This document shows, piece after piece, positions 17,463-26,000 of a stretch of DNA of 49,852 bases. The first letter of the stretch is position 1. Each line of letters starts with the position of its first letter. A program made the position numbers and the translations under genes. The notes beneath the pieces were generated by a model. It ran no database searches and was not told the origin of the DNA. It saw nothing but the letters and a program-made list of their open reading frames with translations. The stretch is from Chitinophagales bacterium (lineage in GTDB: Bacteria > Bacteroidota > Bacteroidia > Chitinophagales > LD1): the NCBI GenBank assembly GCA_016786765.1, contig JAEUUZ010000022.1, positions 98,443 to 148,294 on the forward strand. The letters are read 5' to 3'.

Positions 17463-17495
17463 AAAAAAACCATTCCGATAAAGAATGGTTTTTTT
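17463..17495 (-). terminator. Intrinsic terminator after superoxide dismutase
   Basis: ACCATTC (17469-17475) pairs with GAATGGT (17483-17489) around a 7-base loop, extended by an A-run (17463-17468) and a T-run (17490-17495). It lies 20 bp past the SOD stop on its strand and before the lipoprotein start, so it separates the two minus-strand units. Confidence 0.85.
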
Positions 17496-17514
17496 GTTTT
17501 CGGAAGCGCAAAAA

Positions 17515-18126
17515 TTATTTTTTAGCGGCTTCAAATCTGCGGCTTACTTCAGCCCAATTAACTAAGTTGAAGAAGGCTGTAATATAGTCAGGTCTTCTGT
17601 TTTGATAATGCAAGTAGTATGCATGCTCCCAAACATCCAATCCTAAAATAGGTGTTCCAGGGCATTCCGACACATCCATTAACGGATTATCTTGATTTGG
17701 CGAAGAACAAACGCACAATTTGCCATCTGCTTTCACACACAACCACGCCCAACCCGATCCGAAACGGGTAACCGCTGCTTTCGTAAAATCTTCTTTGAAT
17801 TTTTCAAATCCGCCTAACTCTGCATCAATAGCCTCGGCTAATTTGCCGGTTGGAGCTCCACCCGCGTTAGGTGCTAAAATTTGCCAAAATAAAGAGTGGT
17901 TAAAGTGTCCACCACCGTTATTGCGTACAGCAACAGGGTATTTAGAAATGTTAGCCATCAACTCTTCCAACGATTTGCCTTCCATTTCTGTTCCGGCAAT
18001 AGCGTTGTTCAAGTTAGTTACATACGCTTGATGGTGTTTGCCATGGTGAATTTCCATGGTTTTAGTATCGATGTGTGGTTCTAAGGCGCTGAAATCGTAA
18101 GGCAACGCTGGTAATGTAAATGACAT
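17515..18126 (-). CDS. Superoxide dismutase of the Fe/Mn family (Mn-type residues)
   Basis: A 203-residue cytoplasmic enzyme that dismutates superoxide. It begins [34 protein letters not shown], has [13 protein letters not shown], and the C-terminal metal ligands in [18 protein letters not shown]. The second-shell residues that separate the two metal types are of the manganese kind: GGGHFNH (Gly) and SPNQDNPLM (Gln), whereas iron enzymes usually have Gln and Ala. Bacteroidota relatives are often cambialistic, so either metal could work. No signal peptide. Single gene with its own terminator. Confidence 0.95.
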   Translation of the reverse strand: MSFTLPALPYDFSALEPHIDTKTMEIHHGKHHQAYVTNLNNAIAGTEMEGKSLEELMANISKYPVAVRNNGGGHFNHSLFWQILAPNAGGAPTGKLAEAIDAELGGFEKFKEDFTKAAVTRFGSGWAWLCVKADGKLCVCSSPNQDNPLMDVSECPGTPILGLDVWEHAYYLHYQNRRPDYITAFFNLVNWAEVSRRFEAAKK

Positions 18127-18219
18127 AGTGTTTATTTTAAATGAATAAAAGTATTTGAATGCGAGTTTACATTGCTTTCGACAAAAAATGAACTTTAAAG
18201 ATGTAAGAAATGGTAAAAT

Positions 18220-20307
18220 TTACTTACTCGTCAACTTCACATAATCGATTTCGCCCGGATGATAGGTATACACAGCTTCGTTCAAAATGGCATTTTTGTT
18301 TAGGGTCATTGTTCGGAGACGTTCTTTGTTAAAGAGTTCCATTTGATCGGTGTAATGGATGCTGTTCGGCCGAGCAGAACTACCATAGGGGTTAATGCTG
18401 TAAATCTCCGGACCATCAATTCCCCATTTGGTGAACTGCATAAAACCATCGCCTTTATCTACTCGGTAAATTCCTTTTTTCTTGTCATACAAAACCACAT
18501 CCGATGCTCTTGGTACTTCCGAAAGTCCGGAAGCCGGTAAACTCACATTGCCGCGAATTAAGCGCTGCACATCACCCAGCGGCACTTGAATGGAACCGTA
18601 CTTTTCTTTCATGTAATCAACTGTCCATTGCAATGCTTCTACCGCCTGCTGTTCTGTAATTTTTTCGCGTCTAATCATGAGTAAACCAAATTGCATCGAT
18701 AATGTTTTTGCTAAATGCTTATGCACCAACATAGCAATAGTAGCTGCCTTACTATCAGCATCGCCACTTTTGTTCCATTGCTTCAGCATTTGAATAGCCT
18801 CGGCCAATGCCGGATATTTTGTTTCACTGAGTTGATACAACGAATCAAAATGTGATGCATACGACCCCACCGCTTTATAACTTTTGTTGTACTTTATGTC
18901 AAGGAACTCCGACCATTTCATTTTGCCTTGAATGCCATTAAGCATGGAGCCAAACAATTCGCCCCTATTGTATTCAAACAACTGTAAACCCGGATAAATA
19001 GGCTTATTCCAATTGCAGGTGTTACCTGTGGCATGCAAAGGGGTTTGATTACAGTTATAGACAAATCCGCACGATGGATTGATAATCGTAACTCTATCTT
19101 CGAAAGGAATAAGGCTGTTCCAAAGGTATGCAGAACTCGTAGAGGTAATCGGCAGATGCCAGTTCAATGCCGGATTCCGTTTCGGCAGTGCGCCATTGTT
19201 TTGATAAAAGATATTCCCTTTTTGATCGGCATAAATTACATTGAACTGCGTCATGCCTTCCATCTTCAACGCATCCATGTATTCGTTCATGTTTTGCGCT
19301 TTGTTGATGTTAAACCATTCTTCGGCTGCTTTTATGTTGTGATAAGCCGGGAAACGCAACGCATACGATTTGCCATGTGCTTTGAAAATGGGGCCGTAAA
19401 TTGAGGAGTATACTTTTTTAGTTACACCAAGCGTGATGCCCCCCAGCTTCACTTTTAATTTGGCTTTTCGACTGGTCATGGTATGCCACTCGTTTTCAAA
19501 GAAATACTTTTTGCCTTTCGTTTTTAATAAATAGATATCGCCCCAATTGTTGTAATTCACCGTATGCGTCCAACTCAGATGTTGATTCGTACCCACAAAA
19601 ATGCCAACGCCACCGGCAAATAAACCACCCATACAATCCCAGCCTTCTTTGCTGCTCACATGTGCTTCATACCAAGCAAATCTACCTTCAAGGGGTTGAT
19701 GCGAGTTCGATAAAAACCAGGTTTTCCCGTCTTCTGTTTTGGATGGCGCAATAACCATAGCATTAGAGCCGGTAGGTTCGTTGGGCGACATATACTGCTC
19801 AATGGCATTATCCTTAATCGCTTTTATCGCCAACCCTGTTCCGGCCATCAAAGTGAGCGTAAGGGTATAGCCCTTGATAATATCTTTAGGTGTTGTAGGG
19901 AAACCGGATTTTAGTAAAACTTCATTCGGGTGACTAATTGCAAAATCGTTTACCGCTTGTGCATAGGCTTCCAAAATCTTTTTAAAACTTGGAGAAATAT
20001 CTTGTTCATAATGTGCTTCTACAAAAGTATCGATAGAAAAAAGATGTAAGGCATAATCGAAAATCACGCCCGATTTTCCCTCTGCTGCACCTAGCTTTCC
20101 CTGCGCTGCTAATAATTGGTGTTGAATAGAAACAAAATCATCTTCGCAATGTGCCCATGCTAAGCCGTAAGCCGCTTCCGCATCGGTATTACCGAAGATA
20201 TGCGGAGTGCCAAAACTATCGCGGCAAATGGTAATGTTTTGTTTGTTGATTTGCGCATGGCTAAATATTGCCATGCAGCTTAAAAAGAGCATCAGATATG
20301 GTTTCAT
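18220..20307 (-). CDS. Penicillin acylase-family amidohydrolase (secreted)
   Basis: A 695-residue Ntn-hydrolase precursor with signal peptide (MKPYLMLFLSCMAIFSHAQ). The catalytic Ser181 follows the self-cleavage junction in EPTGSNAMVIAPSKTEDGKTWFLSNSHQPLEGRF. The alpha-subunit part ahead of it contains CRDSFGTPHIFGNTDAEAAYGLAWAHCEDDF, typical of this family. Known members cleave amide bonds in penicillins, cyclic lipopeptides or acyl-homoserine lactones; the substrate here cannot be read. Expected processing is periplasmic autocleavage into alpha and beta chains. Single gene, divergent from the nucleoid-associated gene. Confidence 0.92.
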   Translation of the reverse strand: MKPYLMLFLSCMAIFSHAQINKQNITICRDSFGTPHIFGNTDAEAAYGLAWAHCEDDFVSIQHQLLAAQGKLGAAEGKSGVIFDYALHLFSIDTFVEAHYEQDISPSFKKILEAYAQAVNDFAISHPNEVLLKSGFPTTPKDIIKGYTLTLTLMAGTGLAIKAIKDNAIEQYMSPNEPTGSNAMVIAPSKTEDGKTWFLSNSHQPLEGRFAWYEAHVSSKEGWDCMGGLFAGGVGIFVGTNQHLSWTHTVNYNNWGDIYLLKTKGKKYFFENEWHTMTSRKAKLKVKLGGITLGVTKKVYSSIYGPIFKAHGKSYALRFPAYHNIKAAEEWFNINKAQNMNEYMDALKMEGMTQFNVIYADQKGNIFYQNNGALPKRNPALNWHLPITSTSSAYLWNSLIPFEDRVTIINPSCGFVYNCNQTPLHATGNTCNWNKPIYPGLQLFEYNRGELFGSMLNGIQGKMKWSEFLDIKYNKSYKAVGSYASHFDSLYQLSETKYPALAEAIQMLKQWNKSGDADSKAATIAMLVHKHLAKTLSMQFGLLMIRREKITEQQAVEALQWTVDYMKEKYGSIQVPLGDVQRLIRGNVSLPASGLSEVPRASDVVLYDKKKGIYRVDKGDGFMQFTKWGIDGPEIYSINPYGSSARPNSIHYTDQMELFNKERLRTMTLNKNAILNEAVYTYHPGEIDYVKLTSK

Positions 20308-20471
20308 AGATTAGTGTTGACCGAATTTAAATCGATTCAAAACAAAAGCACTAAACATTCAACTAAGCATTATTTCTTTTCGGTGAACAACATTGTTGGT
20401 TTTTTGCTAATAACTATTGTATGACTCATAAAGTGTTGCAAAACATCTCCCAATAAATCTCCCAAACATTT

Positions 20472-20479
20472 TACTTTTG
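20472..20479 (+). promoter_or_regulatory. Bacteroidota-type -7 box of the nucleoid-associated protein gene
   Basis: TACTTTTG is an exact TAnnTTTG -7 box 23 bp before the ATG at 20503, in the divergent gap between the penicillin acylase and nucleoid-associated genes. No clear -33 element is present at the normal spacing. Confidence 0.45.
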
Positions 20480-20502
20480 GCGCTATTCCAAGATAATACA
20501 AC

Positions 20503-21546
20503 ATGAATTTAATTTTTACTGAAGCCCAATTGCAAGATTTTGTTGTGCATAAAGTAGGCAATAAAATAGCCGATGAACCTTGCTTTATTGCCAACGATGC
20601 CGTTGTGTGTGACGATCAACTCAAATCGCTTTTGTGTCAATATTTTTTGAACGCATTTCGCTCCGAAGAAGTGTATCGCTTCCATCACGATATGGATTTA
20701 TCCTACAACGAAGTATACTCTTGTGTGAAACAAGTCTTCGAAAATCCTGAAACGCTCTACGAACAATCCACCCATCTTGCCAAGCAACTCTACAACAAAA
20801 GCACGCACCCAAAAATCAAAGGAGGCGAATTCTACATGGTGTATTTTAAAGATTGCTCCCTCAATGGCGAACGCCACAATGCCGTGGGTTTGTTCAAGTC
20901 TGAAAACAAAGATACTTTCTTAGAAGTGGAGCAAGATACCGATGGCTTTATCATCGAAAGTCGCGAAGGGATTAACATCAACAAGCTCGATAAAGGCTGT
21001 TTAATTTTTGATAGCGAAGCCGAAAACGGTTATCTGCTCTCGATTGTAGACAACACCAACCGTGGCACTGAAGCACAATATTGGAAAGATGATTTTTTAA
21101 GTGTGATGGTACTCAACAACGAGTTTCATCAAACCAATCAGTTTTTAGGCATTGCCAAGCATTTTGTAACGCAACAACTCAACGAAGATTTTGTGGTCAC
21201 CAAAGCCGTGCAAATCGACTACCTCAACCGCTCAGTCGATTATTTTAAATCGCACGACACCTTCGATAAACAACAGTTTGAGGAGGAAGTATTTGGCGAT
21301 AACAATGTGATTCAATCGTTCCGCAAATTCGATGAAAACTATCGCACGCAAAACGAAGTAGAACTAGCCGATAGTTTCGAGATTTCCGCACAAGCGGTAA
21401 AGAAGCAAGCGCGCGTGTTCAAGAGCGTGTTGAAACTCGATCGCAACTTCCACATCTACATCCACGGCAGCCGCGAACTCATTGAGCAGGGTATTGACGA
21501 AAGCGGACGAAAATTCTACAAAATCTATTACGAAGAAGAGAATTAA
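20503..21546 (+). CDS. Nucleoid-associated protein (NdpA/YejK family)
   Basis: A 347-residue cytoplasmic protein with the pattern of the 37-kDa nucleoid-associated family: IFTEAQLQDFVVHKVGNK at the N-terminus, QLYNKSTHPKIKGGEFYMVYFKDC in the centre, and the C-terminal KAVQIDYLNRSVDYFKSHDTF and NFHIYIHGSRELIEQGIDESGRKFYKIYY. The family binds the nucleoid in E. coli; its molecular role is poorly known, and some members lie in mobile or defence regions. The gene is followed at 19 bp by the first copy of a hairpin repeat that can act as its terminator. Confidence 0.9.
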   Translation: MNLIFTEAQLQDFVVHKVGNKIADEPCFIANDAVVCDDQLKSLLCQYFLNAFRSEEVYRFHHDMDLSYNEVYSCVKQVFENPETLYEQSTHLAKQLYNKSTHPKIKGGEFYMVYFKDCSLNGERHNAVGLFKSENKDTFLEVEQDTDGFIIESREGININKLDKGCLIFDSEAENGYLLSIVDNTNRGTEAQYWKDDFLSVMVLNNEFHQTNQFLGIAKHFVTQQLNEDFVVTKAVQIDYLNRSVDYFKSHDTFDKQQFEEEVFGDNNVIQSFRKFDENYRTQNEVELADSFEISAQAVKKQARVFKSVLKLDRNFHIYIHGSRELIEQGIDESGRKFYKIYYEEEN

Positions 21547-21564
21547 AAAGCCTTACATTTGTTG

Positions 21565-21627
21565 TGCTGATGCGGGATGCCGGACTCACTCAATGTGACT
21601 TGATACAGGTTCCATCAGCATTTTTTT
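21565..21627 (+). repeat. Hairpin repeat, copy 1 (terminator-like)
   Basis: TGCTGATG (21565-21572) pairs with CATCAGCA (21613-21620), followed by seven T residues. The 40-base interior can fold further (TCAC-TCAAT-GTGA hairpin). The core 21568-21625 matches copy 2 at 22507-22564 at 56 of 58 positions, including the whole interior. Interior conservation goes beyond what a terminator needs, so the element may be a small structured RNA or mobile repeat that also ends transcription. Confidence 0.85.
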
Positions 21628-21675
21628 CTTTTCTTTTTTGGGGCGTGTTAACGGGCTTTACGCTCTAATCTTTGT

Positions 21676-21797
21676 CCCGCTATGAAGCGGCACAAAGGAT
21701 TTCCACTCCAATCCCGCACGCGGGCATACTGCTATTCTTCAAAATTATTTTCAAAACGTAATTGCGATCTAGCATCCGCGCTTGAGAAGCAATCTCT
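21676..21797 (+). repeat. Dispersed repeat, forward copy A
   Basis: The segment 21761-21794 is identical at 32 of 34 positions to the reverse complement of 22665-22698. The part 21675-21728 (core AGGATTTCCACT) also matches the reverse complement of about 22813-22866 with gaps and some substitutions. The two copies are therefore inverted and lie either side of the beta-flower gene. A spacer of roughly 30 bp here corresponds to about 115 bp in copy B, so one copy is rearranged. Confidence 0.75.
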
Positions 21798-21940
21798 CCT
21801 TGTCTCCCGCTGGCGGGGGGTAGGGGGTGGTTTTTCTCCAATGAAAATTTTACGCTGTTTCCAAACCACCAACCAAACCACACAAAAGCTTTCCTTTTAA
21901 AAAGAGTATTGTATTTTAGAAATCTAAACATAAATCAAAC

Positions 21941-22318
21941 ATGAAAAAGTTAATCAAAGCCACATTTGCAACGCTCTTGTTTTTGGTAGTCTCCAATTCT
22001 GCATCCGCTCAATGTAAAATGGACAGCGATGGCAAAACATTGCGCAATTCTAGCAATTCATCTATTGGACGAATCGACAGCGATGGTAAAACCGTTCGCA
22101 ATGCATCGAACAGTACGGTAGGACGAGTAGACAGCGATGGAAAAACCATACGTAATTCCAGCAATTCAACAGTGCTTAAAATCGATGGCAACGATATCAG
22201 AAATTCAAGCAATAGCACAATAGCTAAAATGAGCGATGTTACAAATAGCATAAAAGGCGCAAAACCGGAAGCTATCTATGTGGCATTGTGGTGGTTTTTA
22301 GTAAAAGGAAATAAGTAA
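21941..22318 (+). CDS. Secreted beta-flower-like repeat protein
   Basis: A 125-residue protein with signal peptide (MKKLIKATFATLLFLVVSNSASAQ, 24 residues) followed by a run of nearly identical 18-residue repeats, each DSDGKT-(L/V/I)-RN-(S/A)-SNS-(S/T)-(I/V)-G-R-(I/V), three full copies and a shorter one (DGNDIRNSSNSTIAKM). The mature chain ends in IYVALWWFLVKGNK. This pattern matches the small Bacteroidota proteins named 5-fold beta-flower, a fold recognised from structure prediction; I rely on memory for that name. Function is unknown. Repeats flank it on both sides, and its GC and codon use look ordinary. Confidence 0.8.
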   Translation: MKKLIKATFATLLFLVVSNSASAQCKMDSDGKTLRNSSNSSIGRIDSDGKTVRNASNSTVGRVDSDGKTIRNSSNSTVLKIDGNDIRNSSNSTIAKMSDVTNSIKGAKPEAIYVALWWFLVKGNK

Positions 22319-22333
22319 TAGCTTTCGCTTCTA

Positions 22334-22464
22334 GCGCGAGTGTTTTTCACTCGCGCCTATTGTTTACTTATCCTTTACCACTGCAAGCGAAACGCTTGTG
22401 GTAATTCTACAATACATGGAAAAAAGGACGTAGTCCCATACTTATGGCTTTACTTCAGACTACG
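22334..22464. repeat. Cluster of three hairpins
   Basis: First, GCGCGAGTG (22334-22342) and CACTCGCGC (22348-22356) form a perfect 9-bp GC-rich stem with a T5 loop. Second, TTACCA/CAAGCG and CGCTTG/TGGTAA (22375-22404) form a 12-bp stem with a 3-base bulge. Third, CGTAGTC (22429-22435) and GACTACG (22458-22464) form a 7-bp stem. They begin 16 bp past the beta-flower stop. The first could end its transcript, though the T-tract is poor. Three in a row suggest a repeat element or structured RNA. Confidence 0.65.
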
Positions 22465-22503
22465 ACAAATGGGAATATTTTAAAAATTTCAATACCTTTA
22501 CAC

Positions 22504-22565
22504 CGCTGATGCAGGATGCCGGACTCACTCAATGTGACTTGAAACAGGTTCCATCAGCATTTTTT
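22504..22565 (+). repeat. Hairpin repeat, copy 2 (terminator-like)
   Basis: GCTGATG (22505-22511) pairs with CATCAGC (22552-22558) and is followed by a T-run. The core is 56/58 identical to copy 1 and is in the same orientation, 939 bp downstream, so the two bracket the beta-flower gene as direct repeats. Only two positions differ (22513 and the T/A in TGAAACAGG). Confidence 0.85.
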
Positions 22566-22663
22566 ATTTACACTATCTACTTCAATCAATATACATCGAT
22601 GTCCTTCAAGGCTAAAATCCTTAGGGATGATGTGTGGTGTCACTAATCATAAGGAGGAAACAC

Positions 22664-22866
22664 AGATTGCTTCTCAAGCGCGGACGCTTGATCGCAATGA
22701 CGACCGCAGAATAATTCGTCTTTGCGAGGGAGGAACAACTGAAGCAATCTCTCCACAATTATTGCATCTTCGCACTGAAATGGCCTTGTAAATACAATGA
22801 TCATTTGAACCTGAATGCCGCGTGCCGGATGGCAGTGGAAATCCTTTTCCAGCTTCTTAGCGGGAA
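22664..22866 (-). repeat. Palindromic repeat and inverted copy B
   Basis: AGATTGCTTC (22664-22673) pairs with GAAGCAATCT (22741-22750), and CGCAATGACGA with TCGTCTTTGCG lie inside, making an imperfect ~87-bp palindrome. The left arm and the region 22813-22866 are the inverted copy of the repeat at 21676-21797. Palindromes with GATTGCTTC and CGCAATGACG arms are frequent as dispersed, REP- or MITE-like elements in many bacterial genomes (family knowledge); no transposase is encoded here. Confidence 0.7.
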
Positions 22867-23003
22867 AAGATTGCAACGAACAGCCGGTTACACGCCCAGA
22901 AAACACATTCACTAAACTGTGGCATTATTTATGTTAGCCCTAAGCAACCCGGTGTAGCCGAAATCAATCTTTTGAACTATATTCACGCCTTTAAAAATTA
23001 ACC

Positions 23004-26000
23004 ATGCCCAGAGGATTACTCTTCGCTTTTGTTTTGTTATCGAACCTAGTGTTTGGTCAGTCGGTGCCTTTTATTATCAAAGGTTCGGCTGTAGCCTACA
23101 CGGGTACCCCGCCATATCCGAACTACAGCGGTTGCGGTTGTTATCAAATTACCCCTAATCAGGCCAGTAAAGCGGGGGCGGTGTACAACAACAATCAAAT
23201 TGATTTGAGTCAGCCTTTCGATTTTAATTTCTGGGTTTATTTTGGAACGAATAGCGAGAACACGGCCAATTTGTTTAATCAAAATTCGGGTGCCGATGGA
23301 ATGGGTTTTGTGTTGACGCGCAATGTTTCGGGACTCGCAGCAGGCGGTGGGGGTATGGGTTTTGGGTATTTGCCCCATGCAGCGGATGGTTCGCAATCGT
23401 TGGCAGTGGAGTACGATATTTTTTCGAATCCGAAGACCTTTGCCAATGGAGGAAATTTTGACCCGCCCTATCCTTCTGCGATTACGCAATATGAAGGCAA
23501 TGAGATTGATCACGTGGCTTTAGATATTGATGGCGGTATAGATCACTGGCCGGGCAATCCGCCTGCGGTTCAAGCGAATGCCACCAACAAAAATATTGAA
23601 GATGGCGCGTGGCACACTACGCGTATAGTGTGGAATCCCACTACCCAAAACTTAACGGTTTATTTCGATGGCGTGCAGCGATTCACGTACACGTTTTCGG
23701 CTAATGTGGTATCGACTTATTTTACCGGAAACCCTTTGGTGAATTGGGGTTGGACAGGTGCTACCGGTGCAAAATTTAACGAGCAGCGCGTGTGCATGAA
23801 CTTTACCCCTAATTTTGTGGTGGTGAATGGCGCCAACAAAAAAGTATGTAGCAATGTGGTGCAGTTTCAAGATTCGAGTACATCTTCATTAAATAAAATT
23901 ATTGGTTGGGATTGGGATTTTGGCGATGCTTCGGCACATGCAACAACGGCTAATCCAACCCATACTTTTCCGGGTCCAGGCACCTACACGGTTACCTTGA
24001 TTATCACCGACCAATCGGGCTGTCAGGCTACAAAATCTTACCCGGTAACGGTTGCACCTATTACTATTGCCGGCACAGTAACTCCGATTACCTGTTCGGG
24101 CGGAACAAACGGAGGCGTAACGACTACGGTTAGCGGTGGTTCAGGAGTGTATACAAACTATACTTGGTCGAATGCGGCTACTACACAAAGCATCAGCAAT
24201 GTGGCAGCGGGCACATACACAATTACGGTGCAAGACAACACCGGTTGTACGAATTCAAATACCTTTACGTTGACCGATCCTGCGGCATTGGCTGGTTCGT
24301 TAAGTTCAAAAACGGATGTGGCTTGTTTCGGTCAGAGCACAGGTGCAGCAACCGTTTCAGCCACAGGAGGCAGCGGAACTTATACGGTGAATTGGGCACC
24401 GGGCGGCAAAACCGGTTTAGCGGTAACGGGCTTGAGTGCTGGAAGTTATACGGCTACGATTAGTCAGGCGGGTTGTCCGCAAACCGTGCAAGTGCCCTTA
24501 ACTATTGCACAACCGGCCACAGCATTAAGTGCAACATCGGCTGTAACAGGCGCTACGTGTACAGTTGGAGGAACGGCAACAGTAACACCATCGGGAGGAA
24601 CAAATCCTTATACTATTTTATGGAGCGATGGCAACACGAATTTAAATCGCACAAATTTATCGGCCGGTAAACACTATTTCACGGTAACCGATGGAGGAAG
24701 CTGTTCGTATGCCGATAGCGTTACGATTAGTTCGAGTTCATCGTTAACGTTTACGGTGCAAAAAGATGATCCGAGTTGTACGAATGGTTTAGCGAGTGGT
24801 AAAATTGTGTACACCGTTACGGGTGGTACTGCACCTTATACGTTTGCATGGAGTGCGAATACATCTAGCACAATCGATAGTGCCGTTAACTTATCGGCCG
24901 GAAATTACAGCACCACTATTACCGATAATTCGGGTTGTTCTGTCACTAATACAGTAACGATTAATCCGGCTGTGCAGGCGCTTTCGTTTACCGTAAACAC
25001 AGTGAATAAAAAATGTAACGGTGGAGTAAACGATGGGAAAATTCTATATGGTGTTAGTGGAGGAACATCGCCTTATACGTATGTGTGGAGCGCGAATGCA
25101 AGCAGCACGGTTGATTCTGCTGTGAATTTAGATGCAGGTATTTATGACGTAACCATTACAGATATGAATGGTTGTTCGGTAGCGAACTCCGCAACTATTA
25201 CACAACCAGCAATTGCATTGAGTATTGCTGCTTCGGGAAAACAAGATATTACTTGTTTTGGCGCGAATAACGGACAAGCCTCTATTACACTACAAGGTGG
25301 AACAACGGGCTACACTTATAGTTGGACGCCTGCTGTTACTTCCGGTGCAACGGCAAGTAATCTTTCGCCAGGAACATATACTGTAAGCGGAACGGATGCC
25401 AATGGTTGCTCTGTGACTACATCGTTTGCTATTGTTGAACCAACAGTGTTAAGTGTTAGTTCCTCCAAAACAGATTTAACCTGTAATCAGAGTGGCGATG
25501 GAAGCATAACTGTTAATGCAACAGGAGGCACACCTGCCTTTACAGGCTATACTTATGCATGGGTGCCTAATGCAGGTACAACAGGCGCTTTAACCGGATT
25601 GGCAGCGGGAACTTATCAGGTAACGGTAACCGATTCGATGAATTGTTCAGTGGTTGAAACTGTTGTTTTGACAGAGCCACAAGCCATTCAACTCACCGCA
25701 CAGGTAGTCGATGAACCTTGCTTTAATGATGCCAAAGGAACAATTACACCTGCTGCTAATGGTGGGGTGCCGAATTATATCTTCAGCATTGAAGTAGGAG
25801 GGACGTTTGTTCCTGCAACCGGAACTGCATTCAATTTATTACCTGCGGGAACTTACAATGTGAAAGTAACCGATGGCAATAGTTGTGAGCAAATCAATGC
25901 GTTTACGATTAATCAGCCTGCAGCGATATTGGCTACATTTGCGAACGATACCGTGAAATGTTTTGGTGAAAGTAATGGAGCTATTCATGCCCTCGCTAAT

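Larger units (their letters stand above)
21547..21940. other. Intergenic region with repeat copies
   Basis: This 394-bp stretch has no credible gene. It holds the hairpin repeat copy 1 (21565-21627), a pyrimidine-rich run, and the forward copy of a dispersed repeat (21676-21797), followed by C/G-rich sequence with GGCGGGGGGTAGGGGGTGG near 21812-21830. ORFs predicted here read across the repeat and are not gene-like. Confidence 0.7.
22319..23003. other. Repeat- and hairpin-rich intergenic region
   Basis: No credible gene is present in these 685 bp. In order they hold three hairpins (22334-22356, 22375-22404, 22429-22464), hairpin repeat copy 2 (22504-22565), and the palindromic repeat with copy B (22664-22866). 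A minus-strand frame at 22643-22912 is made almost entirely of repeat sequence. The tail 22920-23003 leads into the large surface-protein gene without a recognisable promoter. Confidence 0.7.

Noticed and set aside
21680-21931. Frames across the first repeat
   Set aside because: They translate repeat sequence, both strands are equally open, and no domain is visible.
22643-22912. 89-residue minus-strand frame
   Set aside because: Made from the palindromic repeat and its flank; the similarity would be to other repeat-derived false genes.
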